48,953 nt of DNA from Candidatus Laterigemmans baculatus (GTDB lineage: Bacteria > Planctomycetota > Planctomycetia > Pirellulales > Pirellulaceae). This document shows, piece after piece, positions 24,182 through 32,086 of the stretch. Position 1 is the first letter of the stretch. Each line of letters begins with the position of its first letter. Where the stretch lies: positions 1 through 48,953 of the forward strand of contig NZ_WRPR01000019.1 in the NCBI RefSeq assembly GCF_010367455.1, given 5' to 3'. A program made the translations under genes and the position numbers. Below the pieces are notes generated by a model. That model did not search any database. It saw nothing but the letters and a program-made list of their open reading frames with translations, and had not been told where the DNA came from.

Positions 24182-25744
24182 ATGCAGCTGGAACGACTCG
24201 TCGAGTACTTTGAGAAAAGCCCGGCGATCCGTCTGTTCCGGTCCCCCCAGGCGCCCTACGTGATCGATTTTTTGCACCAGCGGTTCAAAGCCTCGAACTC
24301 GATCGTCGCGGTTCATTCGGAGCTGGTGGCCGAGCTGGCGGCGTATCAGGAGGAGCTGCACCAGAGGGACGTCGACGAGCCCCGCGATCGGGCTCATCGC
24401 GAACGAGCTCTTCGCGATCGGCCCGAGACCTACCTGACCGCTTGGTCGACCGGGCCGACGCGGTGGCTGCGACGGTTCCTCGAGGCGGGGCAGAGCGAGG
24501 CGAGTTACGAGCTGACGCCCGAAAGCGAAGCGGTGCTCAAGTTCCTCGGCGAGGTGCTCGACCGCGAACGGCTGGGGTTCGTGGGGACCGAATCGCGGCT
24601 GCGGCGAATCATCCAGACGCTCTCCGATCTCGTCGTCCGCGGCTCGGATGATCGCGAGCGACGGCTCGAATATCTTCGCAGCGAGCGAGAGCGGATCGAC
24701 TCGGAGATCCGCAGCATCGAGACCGACGGCGTGGTGGCGACCTACAGCCCGACGGCGATCCGCGAGCGGTTCGCCGAAGCGGTCCAGGATCTTTCGCAAT
24801 TGCAGGGCGACTTTCGCGCGGTCGAGGAATCGTTCAAACGACTCACCCGCGACGTCCAAAAACGCCAAAGCGATGCCGAGCGGACGCGGGGCGAGATCCT
24901 CGGCTACGCGCTCGACGCCGAGGAAGAGTTGCGGGCCGAGGACCAGGGAGTCAGCTTCGACGAGTTCGTGCGGTTGGTGCTCTCGCCGAAGAAGCAAGAG
25001 GAGCTGGAACGAGTGATCGCCGAACTCGCCGAGCTCTCGGAGCTGGCCGACCAGGACGAAGGGCTGCGGCGGATCCGCGGGATGATCCCTTCGCTGTTGG
25101 CCGAAGCTCAAAAAGTTCTGCGGACGACCCAGCGGCTGAGCGTCACCCTGCGACGCTTGCTCGACTCCCGAACGGTCGCCGGGCGGAAGCGATTGGGGGA
25201 AGTGCTGGGAGAGATTCGCACCCTGGCCACGCGAATGGCCGAGGCCCCGCCGCGGGATGCCGTGAGCCTCGCGATCGAAAGCGAGCTGCGACTGGGGAAC
25301 GTCGCCGAACGTGGGTTCTGGACTCCGCCGGTCGAGTTCCACGCTCCGGAGCTGGCCGACCATGCGCCCGACGAGGACGAACGGTTTGCCGCCTTTCGCC
25401 AACTGGCTGGAATGCGACGGCTGGACTGGACGGGGATGCGACGCAGCCTCTCGCGACTGCTTGCCGATCGCGCAAGCGCCTCGCTTGGCGAATTGCTCGA
25501 CGCCCATCCGCCGCAGGGCGTCATCGAAGTCCTCGGCTACATGCAAATCGCCCACGAAGACGGGCACCGCGTCGACCCGCAACACACCGAGACGATTCGC
25601 ATCCCCCGCCCTGCCACGAGCGACCACGAGCCGCCATGGCTGGCGATCGATGTGCCGCGAGTCACGTTCTTGGCCACCGCGGCCCGCAAGCGAGCTCGCG
25701 CTGCCGCCGACCGAGAGAACCGCAACGAAGGAGCCTCGCAGTGA
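24182..25744 (+). CDS. jetA: JetA/MksF-like kleisin-type subunit (DUF3375)
   Basis: A 520-residue DUF3375 protein, the kleisin-like subunit of Wadjet (JetABCD) and MksBEF condensins. Family features visible are the N-terminal YFEKSPAIRLFRSPQAPYVIDFL segment, YELTPESEAVLKFL, ESRLRRI, then long helices (about 190-260), RAEDQGVSFDEFVRLVLSPK and RTTQRLSVTLRRLLDSR. JetA bridges the JetC ATPase heads with JetB. The track frame opens at 24086, but the ATG at 24182 gives the standard N-terminus. The stop overlaps the jetB GTG (GTGA). A sequence-level link to DUF3375 rather than the TIGR02677 group points to a type I Wadjet-like lineage. Confidence 0.88.
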   Translation: MQLERLVEYFEKSPAIRLFRSPQAPYVIDFLHQRFKASNSIVAVHSELVAELAAYQEELHQRDVDEPRDRAHRERALRDRPETYLTAWSTGPTRWLRRFLEAGQSEASYELTPESEAVLKFLGEVLDRERLGFVGTESRLRRIIQTLSDLVVRGSDDRERRLEYLRSERERIDSEIRSIETDGVVATYSPTAIRERFAEAVQDLSQLQGDFRAVEESFKRLTRDVQKRQSDAERTRGEILGYALDAEEELRAEDQGVSFDEFVRLVLSPKKQEELERVIAELAELSELADQDEGLRRIRGMIPSLLAEAQKVLRTTQRLSVTLRRLLDSRTVAGRKRLGEVLGEIRTLATRMAEAPPRDAVSLAIESELRLGNVAERGFWTPPVEFHAPELADHAPDEDERFAAFRQLAGMRRLDWTGMRRSLSRLLADRASASLGELLDAHPPQGVIEVLGYMQIAHEDGHRVDPQHTETIRIPRPATSDHEPPWLAIDVPRVTFLATAARKRARAAADRENRNEGASQ

Positions 25745-26382
25745 TCGATCTGGGTCCCGATGATTCGCTCCCCGGCTATCGCCCGTGGAGCCTCCCGGCC
25801 GTGCACCTGTTGCGCGGGGTGCTGTATGCCGACGAGCTGCCGGCGTGGGAGATTCTGCTTTCGCATGCTTCGGAGCTGGCCGACTATTTCGCTCGCGTGG
25901 GTTTGATCCTGGTCGTCGACGAAGCGGACGGCTTGGCCTACCTCCGCCAGATGCAGGAAGACGAACAGCGGGAGGGTTACGAACAGCTCCCACGCTTGTT
26001 TCGCCGCACGAGCCTCGGTTATGAGCCGACGCTGCTGTGCGTTTTGCTCCGCGATGAGTTCCGCCGGTTTGAGGACGAGGACCTCGACAACGAACGCTGC
26101 GTGGTCGAGACCGAAGCGCTGTTCGACGCTTGGAGGACCTTTTTTCCGGCCACCGAGGACGAGCTGCGGTTGCGGAAGTCGCTCGCGTCGGCGGTTCGCA
26201 AGCTCGAAGCCCTCAAATTCGTTCGCCGCTTCGCTAGCGAGCCCGAGTCGTGGGAGGTGCGGCGGATTCTCAAAGCCCGCCTGCCGATCGCCGAGCTGGA
26301 GAATTTAAAAGCGCAGCTGATCGCCGCGGCCGAAGCCGCGCCACACTCACCCTCCCCCCGGGAGGGCGGCGCAACCCCGTAG
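25741..26382 (+). CDS. jetB: JetB/MksE-like subunit (DUF4194)
   Basis: A 213-residue DUF4194 protein, the KITE-type subunit of Wadjet/MksBEF. It has winged-helix-like segments (HLLRGVLYADELPAWEILL near the start; LRLRKSLASAVRKLEALKFVRRF near 155-180) and the acidic motif EDEDLDNERCVVE. The GTG start overlaps the jetA TGA by four bases, implying coupled translation and fixed stoichiometry. The last 16 residues (EAAPHSPSPREGGATP) are read from a family C repeat palindrome at 26349-26366, so the original C-terminus was probably altered by that repeat. The gene is followed by 92 bp with a family B repeat before jetC. Confidence 0.86.
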   Translation: MIDLGPDDSLPGYRPWSLPAVHLLRGVLYADELPAWEILLSHASELADYFARVGLILVVDEADGLAYLRQMQEDEQREGYEQLPRLFRRTSLGYEPTLLCVLLRDEFRRFEDEDLDNERCVVETEALFDAWRTFFPATEDELRLRKSLASAVRKLEALKFVRRFASEPESWEVRRILKARLPIAELENLKAQLIAAAEAAPHSPSPREGGATP

Positions 26383-26445
26383 TTAACAGAGTCGAGCAGC
26401 GGAAGACGTCGGGGTCGCGAGGCCCGAAGCTAGCGCCTGCGGCTC
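26349..26445. repeat. Family C palindrome inside jetB end plus family B copy before jetC
   Basis: ACCCTCCCCCCGGGAGGG (26349-26366) forms the 3' end of the jetB coding region. GGCCCGAAGCTAGCGCCTGC followed by GGCTC (26421-26445) is an inverted family B copy in the jetB-jetC gap. Both could fold in the jetABC transcript and alter jetC expression. Confidence 0.8.
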
Positions 26446-26474
26446 AGAAGAATAGAATACGGAAGGAGCGAAGC

Positions 26475-29400
26475 ATGATCGATAGCCTCTTCGAGCTGCG
26501 TCCAGAGCGGCCTGGTTACCGGCTGCAGCGTCTGGAGCTGTACAACTGGGGAACGTTCGACAGCACCGACGGGCGGGTCTATACGATCGAGCCCCATGGT
26601 CGCACCGCGCTGTTGGTCGGGCAAAACGGTTCGGGAAAATCAACGCTGGTCGACGCGGTGCTGACGCTGTTGGTGCCTGCGGCGATCCGCAACTACAACG
26701 TCGCCGCCGGCGCCAAGAAGACCGAGCGGAGCGAGAGAAGCTACATCCGCGGCGCCTGCGGTCAGGGGAGTGACGATGGTCAGGCCGCTGTCACGCGGTA
26801 CCTGCGGCCCGGAGGCAAACACTACTCGGCTTTGCTGGCCGTGTTCGGCGACGAGCAGCTCGGCGAATCGTTTTCGCTCCTCCAAGTGCTGTACCTGAAG
26901 GCCGACGACAGCGTCGAAAAACTCTTCGCGATGGCCGATGGCTCGCGGCGACTGGCCGACGACCTGCTGGGGATCGAGCGGGCCGAACAGGTCCGCGTGC
27001 GGCTGCAATCGAATGGCTACCGAACGAGCAAAAAATTCAGCGAGTACCACAGCTGGTTCGCCCGCCACACGCACGTCCGCGGCAAAGCGATGGACATGTT
27101 CAACCAGACCGTGGCGGTCAAGGATATTCAGAGCCTGAATCGATTCATCCGCGACCACATGCTCGAGGCTCGCGACTGGCGCGACAAAGTCCAAAAACTG
27201 CTGGGGCACTTTAGCGACCTGAGCACGGCTCACCGCGAACTGGTCCGCGTCCGCGGCCAGCAGGAACTACTCGAGCCAATCGAGCAACTCGCGGCCAAGT
27301 ATCGCAAGCAGGCATCTCGGCTCGAGCGGGCCGAGCGCGAGCAAGCGGCGATCAACGCCTACTTCCGCGTGCAAACGATCCGCCTGCTCGAACCGGAAAA
27401 CGAGCGTTGTCGGCGGGAGTGGGAGGAAGCGACTGCCGCCAAGACGCAGCTCGCCGCGCGATTGAGCAGCGTTCGCGAGGACTGCCGGCAACTCCGCAAC
27501 GAGATCGAGCAAGCCGGTAGCCAGCGGCTGCGGACGATTCCATTGTGGATCGACCGGGAGCAGGTGGCGGCGGAAGCCAAGCAAAAAGAGCACGACCGCT
27601 ACCACGCGGCGCTGCGGCTGGCTGGAATCCCGGAGTCTGTCGATACGCCTTCGCAGTTCTCCGCAACCCGCGGAGCCCTCGCCGCGATTGTCCGCCAAAG
27701 CGAAGCTCGCGCCGCGGCGGTCAACGAAGAGTACGAGTCGTTGCTCGGCGAACGCGATCGGCTGCGCGGCCAGCGGCGAGCGGATGCCGACGAGCTCGAA
27801 CAGCTCGCGCGGCGGCGGTCGAATCTGCCGGGCAACTTGGCGACGCTGCGAAGCCGGCTCTGCGAGGACCTGGGGCTGAGCGAAAAGGAGCTTCCGTTTG
27901 CCGCCGAGCTGATCGCAGTACTTCCCGAGGAGCGTGCTTGGGAGGCCTCGATCGAGATGGTCCTGCGGCCGTTCGCTCTCAGCCTCCTGGTCCCCGAGCC
28001 CTTGTACCAGCGAGTCAGCAAGCATGTCGAACAGAACCGTTTGGTCGACGCTCAGGGGACTGGTCAGCGGCTGGTCTATTTGAAAGTCGCGGGTTTACCC
28101 GAGGAGCCGAGCAAGCAGGATCGGTTCCACCCCCAATCGCTGCTCCGCAAGCTGCAGTTTCGCAGCGGACATCCACTGACGCCGTGGGTCCGCGGCGTGC
28201 TCGGGCGGCGATTCGATTACCAGTGCTGCGTTTCAATGGAGGAGTTCGCCGCAGCTCGGCGATTTGCGCTGACCGCGAATCGACACGTGAAGACTGGGGG
28301 CGAGCGGCATGAGAAGGACGATCGACCGCGGGCTTCGGCGTCGCGGTATTTCGTGCTCGGCTGGGACAACCGCGAGAAACGCCGCAGCCTGAGCGAAGCA
28401 ATCGCCGCTCTGGATCGCGAGCTGCAAACGCTCGCCGAGCGACTCAGCGACTTGGCGGACGAACGCCAACACCAGCAAGATGTCCTCCACGCCAGCCGCA
28501 CGGCGCTCTCGATCGAGCAATTTGAGGAGATCGACGCGGGACGACACCGTCGCGAGATCGAAGCCCTCGAGCGGGAACGCGCGGAGCTGGAAGCGTCCAA
28601 CGACACGATCCAAACGCTCCGCGGCCGGCTGCAAGCGGCAGAGCTGGAGGGAGTGCGGCTCGAGCAACAACGGGACGAGGCGGTGGCTCGCGAGCGGGAG
28701 CTGCAGCGTGAAATCGAACAGGGCGAAAAGGTTTTGGAGCAGGCTCGCAGTCGCCTCGAAACGTTTCGCCGCGAGCAGTCGTTGCGGCATTACGAGGCCG
28801 TCTTTCCCGATCTCGACAAGCGGCTGACGCGTTCCGCGTTGACCGTTGAGAATCTGTTCGCGAAAGAAGTTGAATGGAAGGACGCGAGCGTGGCGGAGAT
28901 TGCTCGGCTCCGCGGCAAGCTCGATCCGCTGACCGAACGGCTGCTCCGCGCGATGGGGCAATTCCTGCGGGAGTTCAAGGCCGAACGGGACGATCTGCAG
29001 GCCGAAGTCGGTGCGATCGACGATTTCCTCGGACTGCTCGAGCAGATTCGCCGCGAGGACCTGCCAAAACACGAGCAGCGTTTCAAGGACCGGCTGAACG
29101 ACAAAGTCACCCAAGAGGTCGCTCTGTTTCATGCCGCTCTGCAGGACGAGTGCAAGCAGATCGAAGAGAAAATTCGGCAGCTCAACGTGGCCCTCGGGAG
29201 CCTAGCGTATCGGCCGGGGACTTTCATGCGGCTCGAGCCACGGCAAGTCAACGATCGGGAGATTCGCGACTTCCGCCGCGCCCTCCGCGAATGCCTCGAC
29301 GGTGCGTTCGAAGGTTCGGCCGAAGCGGACGAGGACCGGTTCGTGCGGATCGAGCGGCTCGTCCAACGGCTGGGAGACCAAGAGAACACGCGGTGGCGCG

Positions 29401-29903
29401 ACAAAGTCATCGACGTCCGCCGCTGGTACGATTTCGCCGCTCGGGAGATCGAAGCCGAGAACGGGGAAACTCGCAGCTTCTACGAAGACAGCGCTGGCCA
29501 GTCGGGAGGCGAAAAAGCCAAGCTGGCGTTCACGATTCTGGTCGCCGCGATCGCCTACCAGTACGACCTCGATCCCACCGGCCGGATCGCCGGACGGTTC
29601 CAGTTCGTCGTCGTCGACGAGATGTTTTCCAAGGTCGACGACCGCTACGCCGAATACGCGCTGCGGCTCTTCGAGCAATTCGGATTGCAACTGATGATCG
29701 TCGCTCCGCTCGATGCCAAAGCCCGCGTCACCGAACCCTTCGTCCACTCCTTCTTGCACGTCGTCAAAGACGAGCGAACCAACCGCTCGCAAATCTACAG
29801 CATGACAGCGCAAGAGTACGAGCAAGTCCTGCAAGGCTTCGACGACCTCCCCCAGCCCAAGCTCTCAGCAGAAAATCGCGGCAGACCGAGAACGGCCAAG
29901 TAG
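26475..29903 (+). CDS. jetC: JetC/MksB-like SMC-type ATPase
   Basis: A 1142-residue SMC-like protein. Walker A is GQNGSGKST at 49-57. The ABC signature SGGEK is at about 1010-1014 and Walker B VVVDEMFSKVD follows near 1045-1055. Two long heptad-rich arms (about 290-480 and 600-920) flank a hinge-like region (about 490-610). This is the ATP-driven loop-extruding motor of Wadjet/MksBEF complexes. The frame is open from 26250, but the ATG at 26475 with a strong GGAAGGAG seven bases upstream gives the canonical N-terminus. No jetD/mksG nuclease follows: the next gene, 23 bp away, is rlmN on the opposite strand. Confidence 0.92.
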   Translation: MIDSLFELRPERPGYRLQRLELYNWGTFDSTDGRVYTIEPHGRTALLVGQNGSGKSTLVDAVLTLLVPAAIRNYNVAAGAKKTERSERSYIRGACGQGSDDGQAAVTRYLRPGGKHYSALLAVFGDEQLGESFSLLQVLYLKADDSVEKLFAMADGSRRLADDLLGIERAEQVRVRLQSNGYRTSKKFSEYHSWFARHTHVRGKAMDMFNQTVAVKDIQSLNRFIRDHMLEARDWRDKVQKLLGHFSDLSTAHRELVRVRGQQELLEPIEQLAAKYRKQASRLERAEREQAAINAYFRVQTIRLLEPENERCRREWEEATAAKTQLAARLSSVREDCRQLRNEIEQAGSQRLRTIPLWIDREQVAAEAKQKEHDRYHAALRLAGIPESVDTPSQFSATRGALAAIVRQSEARAAAVNEEYESLLGERDRLRGQRRADADELEQLARRRSNLPGNLATLRSRLCEDLGLSEKELPFAAELIAVLPEERAWEASIEMVLRPFALSLLVPEPLYQRVSKHVEQNRLVDAQGTGQRLVYLKVAGLPEEPSKQDRFHPQSLLRKLQFRSGHPLTPWVRGVLGRRFDYQCCVSMEEFAAARRFALTANRHVKTGGERHEKDDRPRASASRYFVLGWDNREKRRSLSEAIAALDRELQTLAERLSDLADERQHQQDVLHASRTALSIEQFEEIDAGRHRREIEALERERAELEASNDTIQTLRGRLQAAELEGVRLEQQRDEAVARERELQREIEQGEKVLEQARSRLETFRREQSLRHYEAVFPDLDKRLTRSALTVENLFAKEVEWKDASVAEIARLRGKLDPLTERLLRAMGQFLREFKAERDDLQAEVGAIDDFLGLLEQIRREDLPKHEQRFKDRLNDKVTQEVALFHAALQDECKQIEEKIRQLNVALGSLAYRPGTFMRLEPRQVNDREIRDFRRALRECLDGAFEGSAEADEDRFVRIERLVQRLGDQENTRWRDKVIDVRRWYDFAAREIEAENGETRSFYEDSAGQSGGEKAKLAFTILVAAIAYQYDLDPTGRIAGRFQFVVVDEMFSKVDDRYAEYALRLFEQFGLQLMIVAPLDAKARVTEPFVHSFLHVVKDERTNRSQIYSMTAQEYEQVLQGFDDLPQPKLSAENRGRPRTAK

Positions 29904-29926
29904 CATTTTCCAGAGCCGCCTCCAGT

Positions 29927-31021
29927 TCACTCTCCCGCTTGCGGGAGGGTCGGGCTCTTAGGCCCGGGGAGGGCCCCTCCTCGCGGATGCCTCTCCAGCC
30001 GACGGACCAACTGACCGCAGGCGGCTTCGATGTCTTGCCCGAGCGAGTACCGCATCGTGGTTTTGATTCCGGCTGCTTTGAGCCGCGCGGCAAACGCCTC
30101 CCGCCGTGGTCGATCGCTCGCGGTCAGCTCGGGAGCTCCATCGATTGCGTTGAACGGGATCAGGTTCACATGCACGTCGAGCCCCTCGATCCAGGCCATC
30201 AACTGTCGCGCGTCTTCGTCCCCATCGTTCACGTCGGCCAGCATCAAGTATTCGATCATTACGCTTTTCTGCTGAATCCGGTTGACCTCCGCGACCGCTT
30301 CCCGCAGCGCATCGAGCGGATACCGTTTGGCCAGCGGAATCAGCTGCTCGCGAACTTCCTGTCGAGCACTGTGCAGGCTGAGCGCGAGGTTGATTTTGGG
30401 AAACCGCTCCGCAAACCGGACCATCGCCTCGGGGATTCCCACGGTCGAGACAAGAATTTTCGTGGGCGCGTGGTTGAAAAACTCGGGAGAGGTCAGCGTC
30501 TCAAGCGCCGGATAGAGATTTTCCTCGTTGTGGAAAGGCTCGCCCATCCCCATGAACACGATGTTCCGCAGCGAGCGGTCTTCCTCCCGCAGGATCTGCC
30601 CGGCCCGCAGGATCTGGTCGAGGATCTCGGCGACCGAGAGCGGGCGGGCGACGCCCATCTTGCCGGTGGCACAAAATCGGCACGCCGCCGCACAGCCGAC
30701 TTGGCAGGAGATGCAGAGCGTCGTGCGGCCCGTGGCAATGCGGAGGATCACCGCTTCGACGAGCATCCCCGCCGAAGTCCGTAACAGCAGTTTGGTAGCA
30801 CCATCGACGCCGGAATCAAACCGCCCGTGCTCGGCCAAGGCGTGCACGGCGAGCCGATCGGCGGGAAAATCGACCAGTGCCTCCTCCGCCGGCAGGAATC
30901 GCTTCAGCAGCGATGTCCGCCAGCGTCGCACGCGCTGGGGATCGAGACGCAGTTCTCGTCGCAGGAGCTCGACGCCAGACGAATCGTAGATGCTGATCGG
31001 CTCGGAGACGACACTCGGCAC
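29927..31021 (-). CDS. rlmN: RlmN-type 23S rRNA/tRNA adenine C2-methyltransferase (radical SAM)
   Basis: A radical SAM enzyme that methylates A2503 of 23S rRNA, and A37 of some tRNAs, at C2. Cysteines C110-x3-C114-x2-C117 bind the 4Fe-4S cluster. C103, seven residues before, and a second cysteine near residue 335 (DIEAACGQL) match the two catalytic cysteines of RlmN; MGMGEP and ALSLHSA blocks are also present. The start is uncertain: the GTG at 31021 gives 364 residues, a normal length, while upstream starts at 31111 (ATG) or 31198 would add an unusual leader. The last residues (GALPGPKSPTLPQAGE) are read from a family C repeat. The gene converges on jetC. Confidence 0.88.
   Translation of the reverse strand: MPSVVSEPISIYDSSGVELLRRELRLDPQRVRRWRTSLLKRFLPAEEALVDFPADRLAVHALAEHGRFDSGVDGATKLLLRTSAGMLVEAVILRIATGRTTLCISCQVGCAAACRFCATGKMGVARPLSVAEILDQILRAGQILREEDRSLRNIVFMGMGEPFHNEENLYPALETLTSPEFFNHAPTKILVSTVGIPEAMVRFAERFPKINLALSLHSARQEVREQLIPLAKRYPLDALREAVAEVNRIQQKSVMIEYLMLADVNDGDEDARQLMAWIEGLDVHVNLIPFNAIDGAPELTASDRPRREAFAARLKAAGIKTTMRYSLGQDIEAACGQLVRRLERHPRGGALPGPKSPTLPQAGE
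29928..29980. repeat. Family C repeat and hairpin at the jetC-rlmN convergence
   Basis: CTCCCGC-TT-GCGGGAG (29932-29947) is a perfect 7-bp hairpin with a 2-nt loop, followed by GGGTCGGGCTCTTAGGCCCG and GGGAGGG, the same consensus as at 1480-1526. It sits 28 bases after the jetC stop, so it may terminate jetC transcripts while also coding the rlmN C-terminus. Confidence 0.75.
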
Positions 31022-31119
31022 GGGCGGATTGGGGAGGAAGGGAAGAGAGACAGAAGCCGCCGAGAAATTGTAAGTGCAGCCCCAGCAGCGTCCACTCCTG
31101 ATCGACCGCATCCGCCCTT

Positions 31120-31323
31120 GAGCCGTAGGCGCTAGCCTCGGGCCTCCTTCGCTCCGCAACATGAGAAAACGTTGCGTTGCAGTGGCGTTTAAATCCAAGC
31201 TCGAGCCAGCCGGGCAGCGTGACGGAACCCGCGGCTAGCGCCGTCGGCTCACCCGCGGCTAGCGCCGTCGGCTCACCCGCGGCTAGCGCCGTCGGCTCAC
31301 CCGCGGCTAGCGCCGTCGGCTCA
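31120..31323. repeat. Family B copies, including four perfect 24-bp tandem units
   Basis: The 311-bp gap 31022-31332 holds no convincing gene. A family B copy lies at 31120-31144. Four identical 24-bp units beginning CCCGCGGCTAGCGCCGTCGG and ending CTCA occupy 31228-31251, 31252-31275, 31276-31299 and 31300-31323 without spacers. Each unit is the inverse orientation of the 31120 copy. Upstream starts of rlmN may fall in the left part of this gap. Confidence 0.88.
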
Positions 31324-31332
31324 CAAGGCGGT

Positions 31333-31866
31333 TCAATCGGCCGTGGGTTTGCTGAAGGAAAAGCGTTCGAGGTTGACGACGTTGGTCGTCTTCAGACCGT
31401 GCTCGGCCTGCGAGACGCGGTCGGGCTCATCGGTGACGATCACCAGCACCGAACCGGCTTCCACCCGTTGCTGGTACGTCCGCCGCGATTCTTCGTTGAC
31501 GCCCCAGCGACCGGCTCCCCCGAGGGCAGCTCCGGCCACGGCCCCGACCGCCATCCCGGCGAGGGGACCGGCGATGAACAGCGGTCCGACCATCGTGCTC
31601 GCCGCGATCGGGGCGGCTACCACTCCGCCGAGCAGCGTTCCGAGCCCTGCTCCTTTGCCCGAAGAGTGCGCCGCTTCCACCTGGTGGTCATAGCGACCGA
31701 GTTGCTGCACCGCTTCGTCCCCCATCACTTCGCCCGCCTCGCGAGCCACGACCGAAGCCGACGCGGTAGTAAAGTCGTAGGTGTCGAGGACTTCGAGCCC
31801 GATCCGAGCATCTTCCCGCGTCTGGAACTCCGCGATCAAGCATTCCCTTTTCGTGTCCGCTTCCAT
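31333..31866 (-). CDS. Small glycine-zipper membrane protein, DUF1269-like stress protein
   Basis: A 177-residue protein. Residues 1-70 and 130-177 form a duplicated-looking soluble part (LIAEFQTREDARIGLEVL; VEAGSVLVIVTDEPDRVSQAEHGL). A Gly/Ala-rich hydrophobic hairpin at about 72-117 (GAGLGTLLGGVVAAPIAAS, GPLAGMAVGAVAGAALGGAGR) has glycine-zipper spacing. This layout resembles DUF1269/general stress 17M-type proteins, whose biochemical role is unknown. It stands alone between repeat blocks, with a family B array just beyond its stop codon and a family A palindrome upstream. The assignment to DUF1269 is from pattern only. Confidence 0.65.
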   Translation of the reverse strand: MEADTKRECLIAEFQTREDARIGLEVLDTYDFTTASASVVAREAGEVMGDEAVQQLGRYDHQVEAAHSSGKGAGLGTLLGGVVAAPIAASTMVGPLFIAGPLAGMAVGAVAGAALGGAGRWGVNEESRRTYQQRVEAGSVLVIVTDEPDRVSQAEHGLKTTNVVNLERFSFSKPTAD

Positions 31867-31909
31867 CGTTCTGCTTCTTCTGTAAGGGGCTCTGGTTCGG
31901 CTGCCCCCG

Positions 31910-31989
31910 TTCCATCAGCCGCCACGCGCTAGCGTCCGGTTTCCCCGGAACTCGACGAACCGGACGCTAGCGCGTTTCGGCTGATGGAA
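31910..31989. repeat. 80-bp family A palindrome
   Basis: Inner arms ACGCGCTAGCGTCCGGTT (31924-31941) and AACCGGACGCTAGCGCGT (31958-31975) are perfect 18-bp inverted copies. Outer arms TTCCATCAGCCG (31910-31921) and CGGCTGATGGAA (31978-31989) are perfect 12-bp inverted copies. The single units equal those tandemly arrayed at 35194-35349. It lies between two genes on the minus strand, and no gene is seen in the rest of 31867-32086. Confidence 0.9.
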
Positions 31990-32086
31990 TGCACGCGAAT
32001 GCAAGGTCGCAGCCAAGGGTTGGAAAGCGACGCGACTGAAACGCAACGCCCGTGCCAACGACTCCTCTCGCCGCCCCCATCCCGGC

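Noticed and set aside
24182-31021. A hidden jetD gene around the jetABC locus
   Set aside because: Neither flank nor any other ORF shows DUF3322/DUF2220-like sequence; the neighbours are a DUF5722 enzyme and rlmN.
31228-31323. CRISPR array
   Set aside because: The 24-bp units are directly adjacent with no spacers and there are no cas genes; likewise the 39-bp units at 35194-35349.
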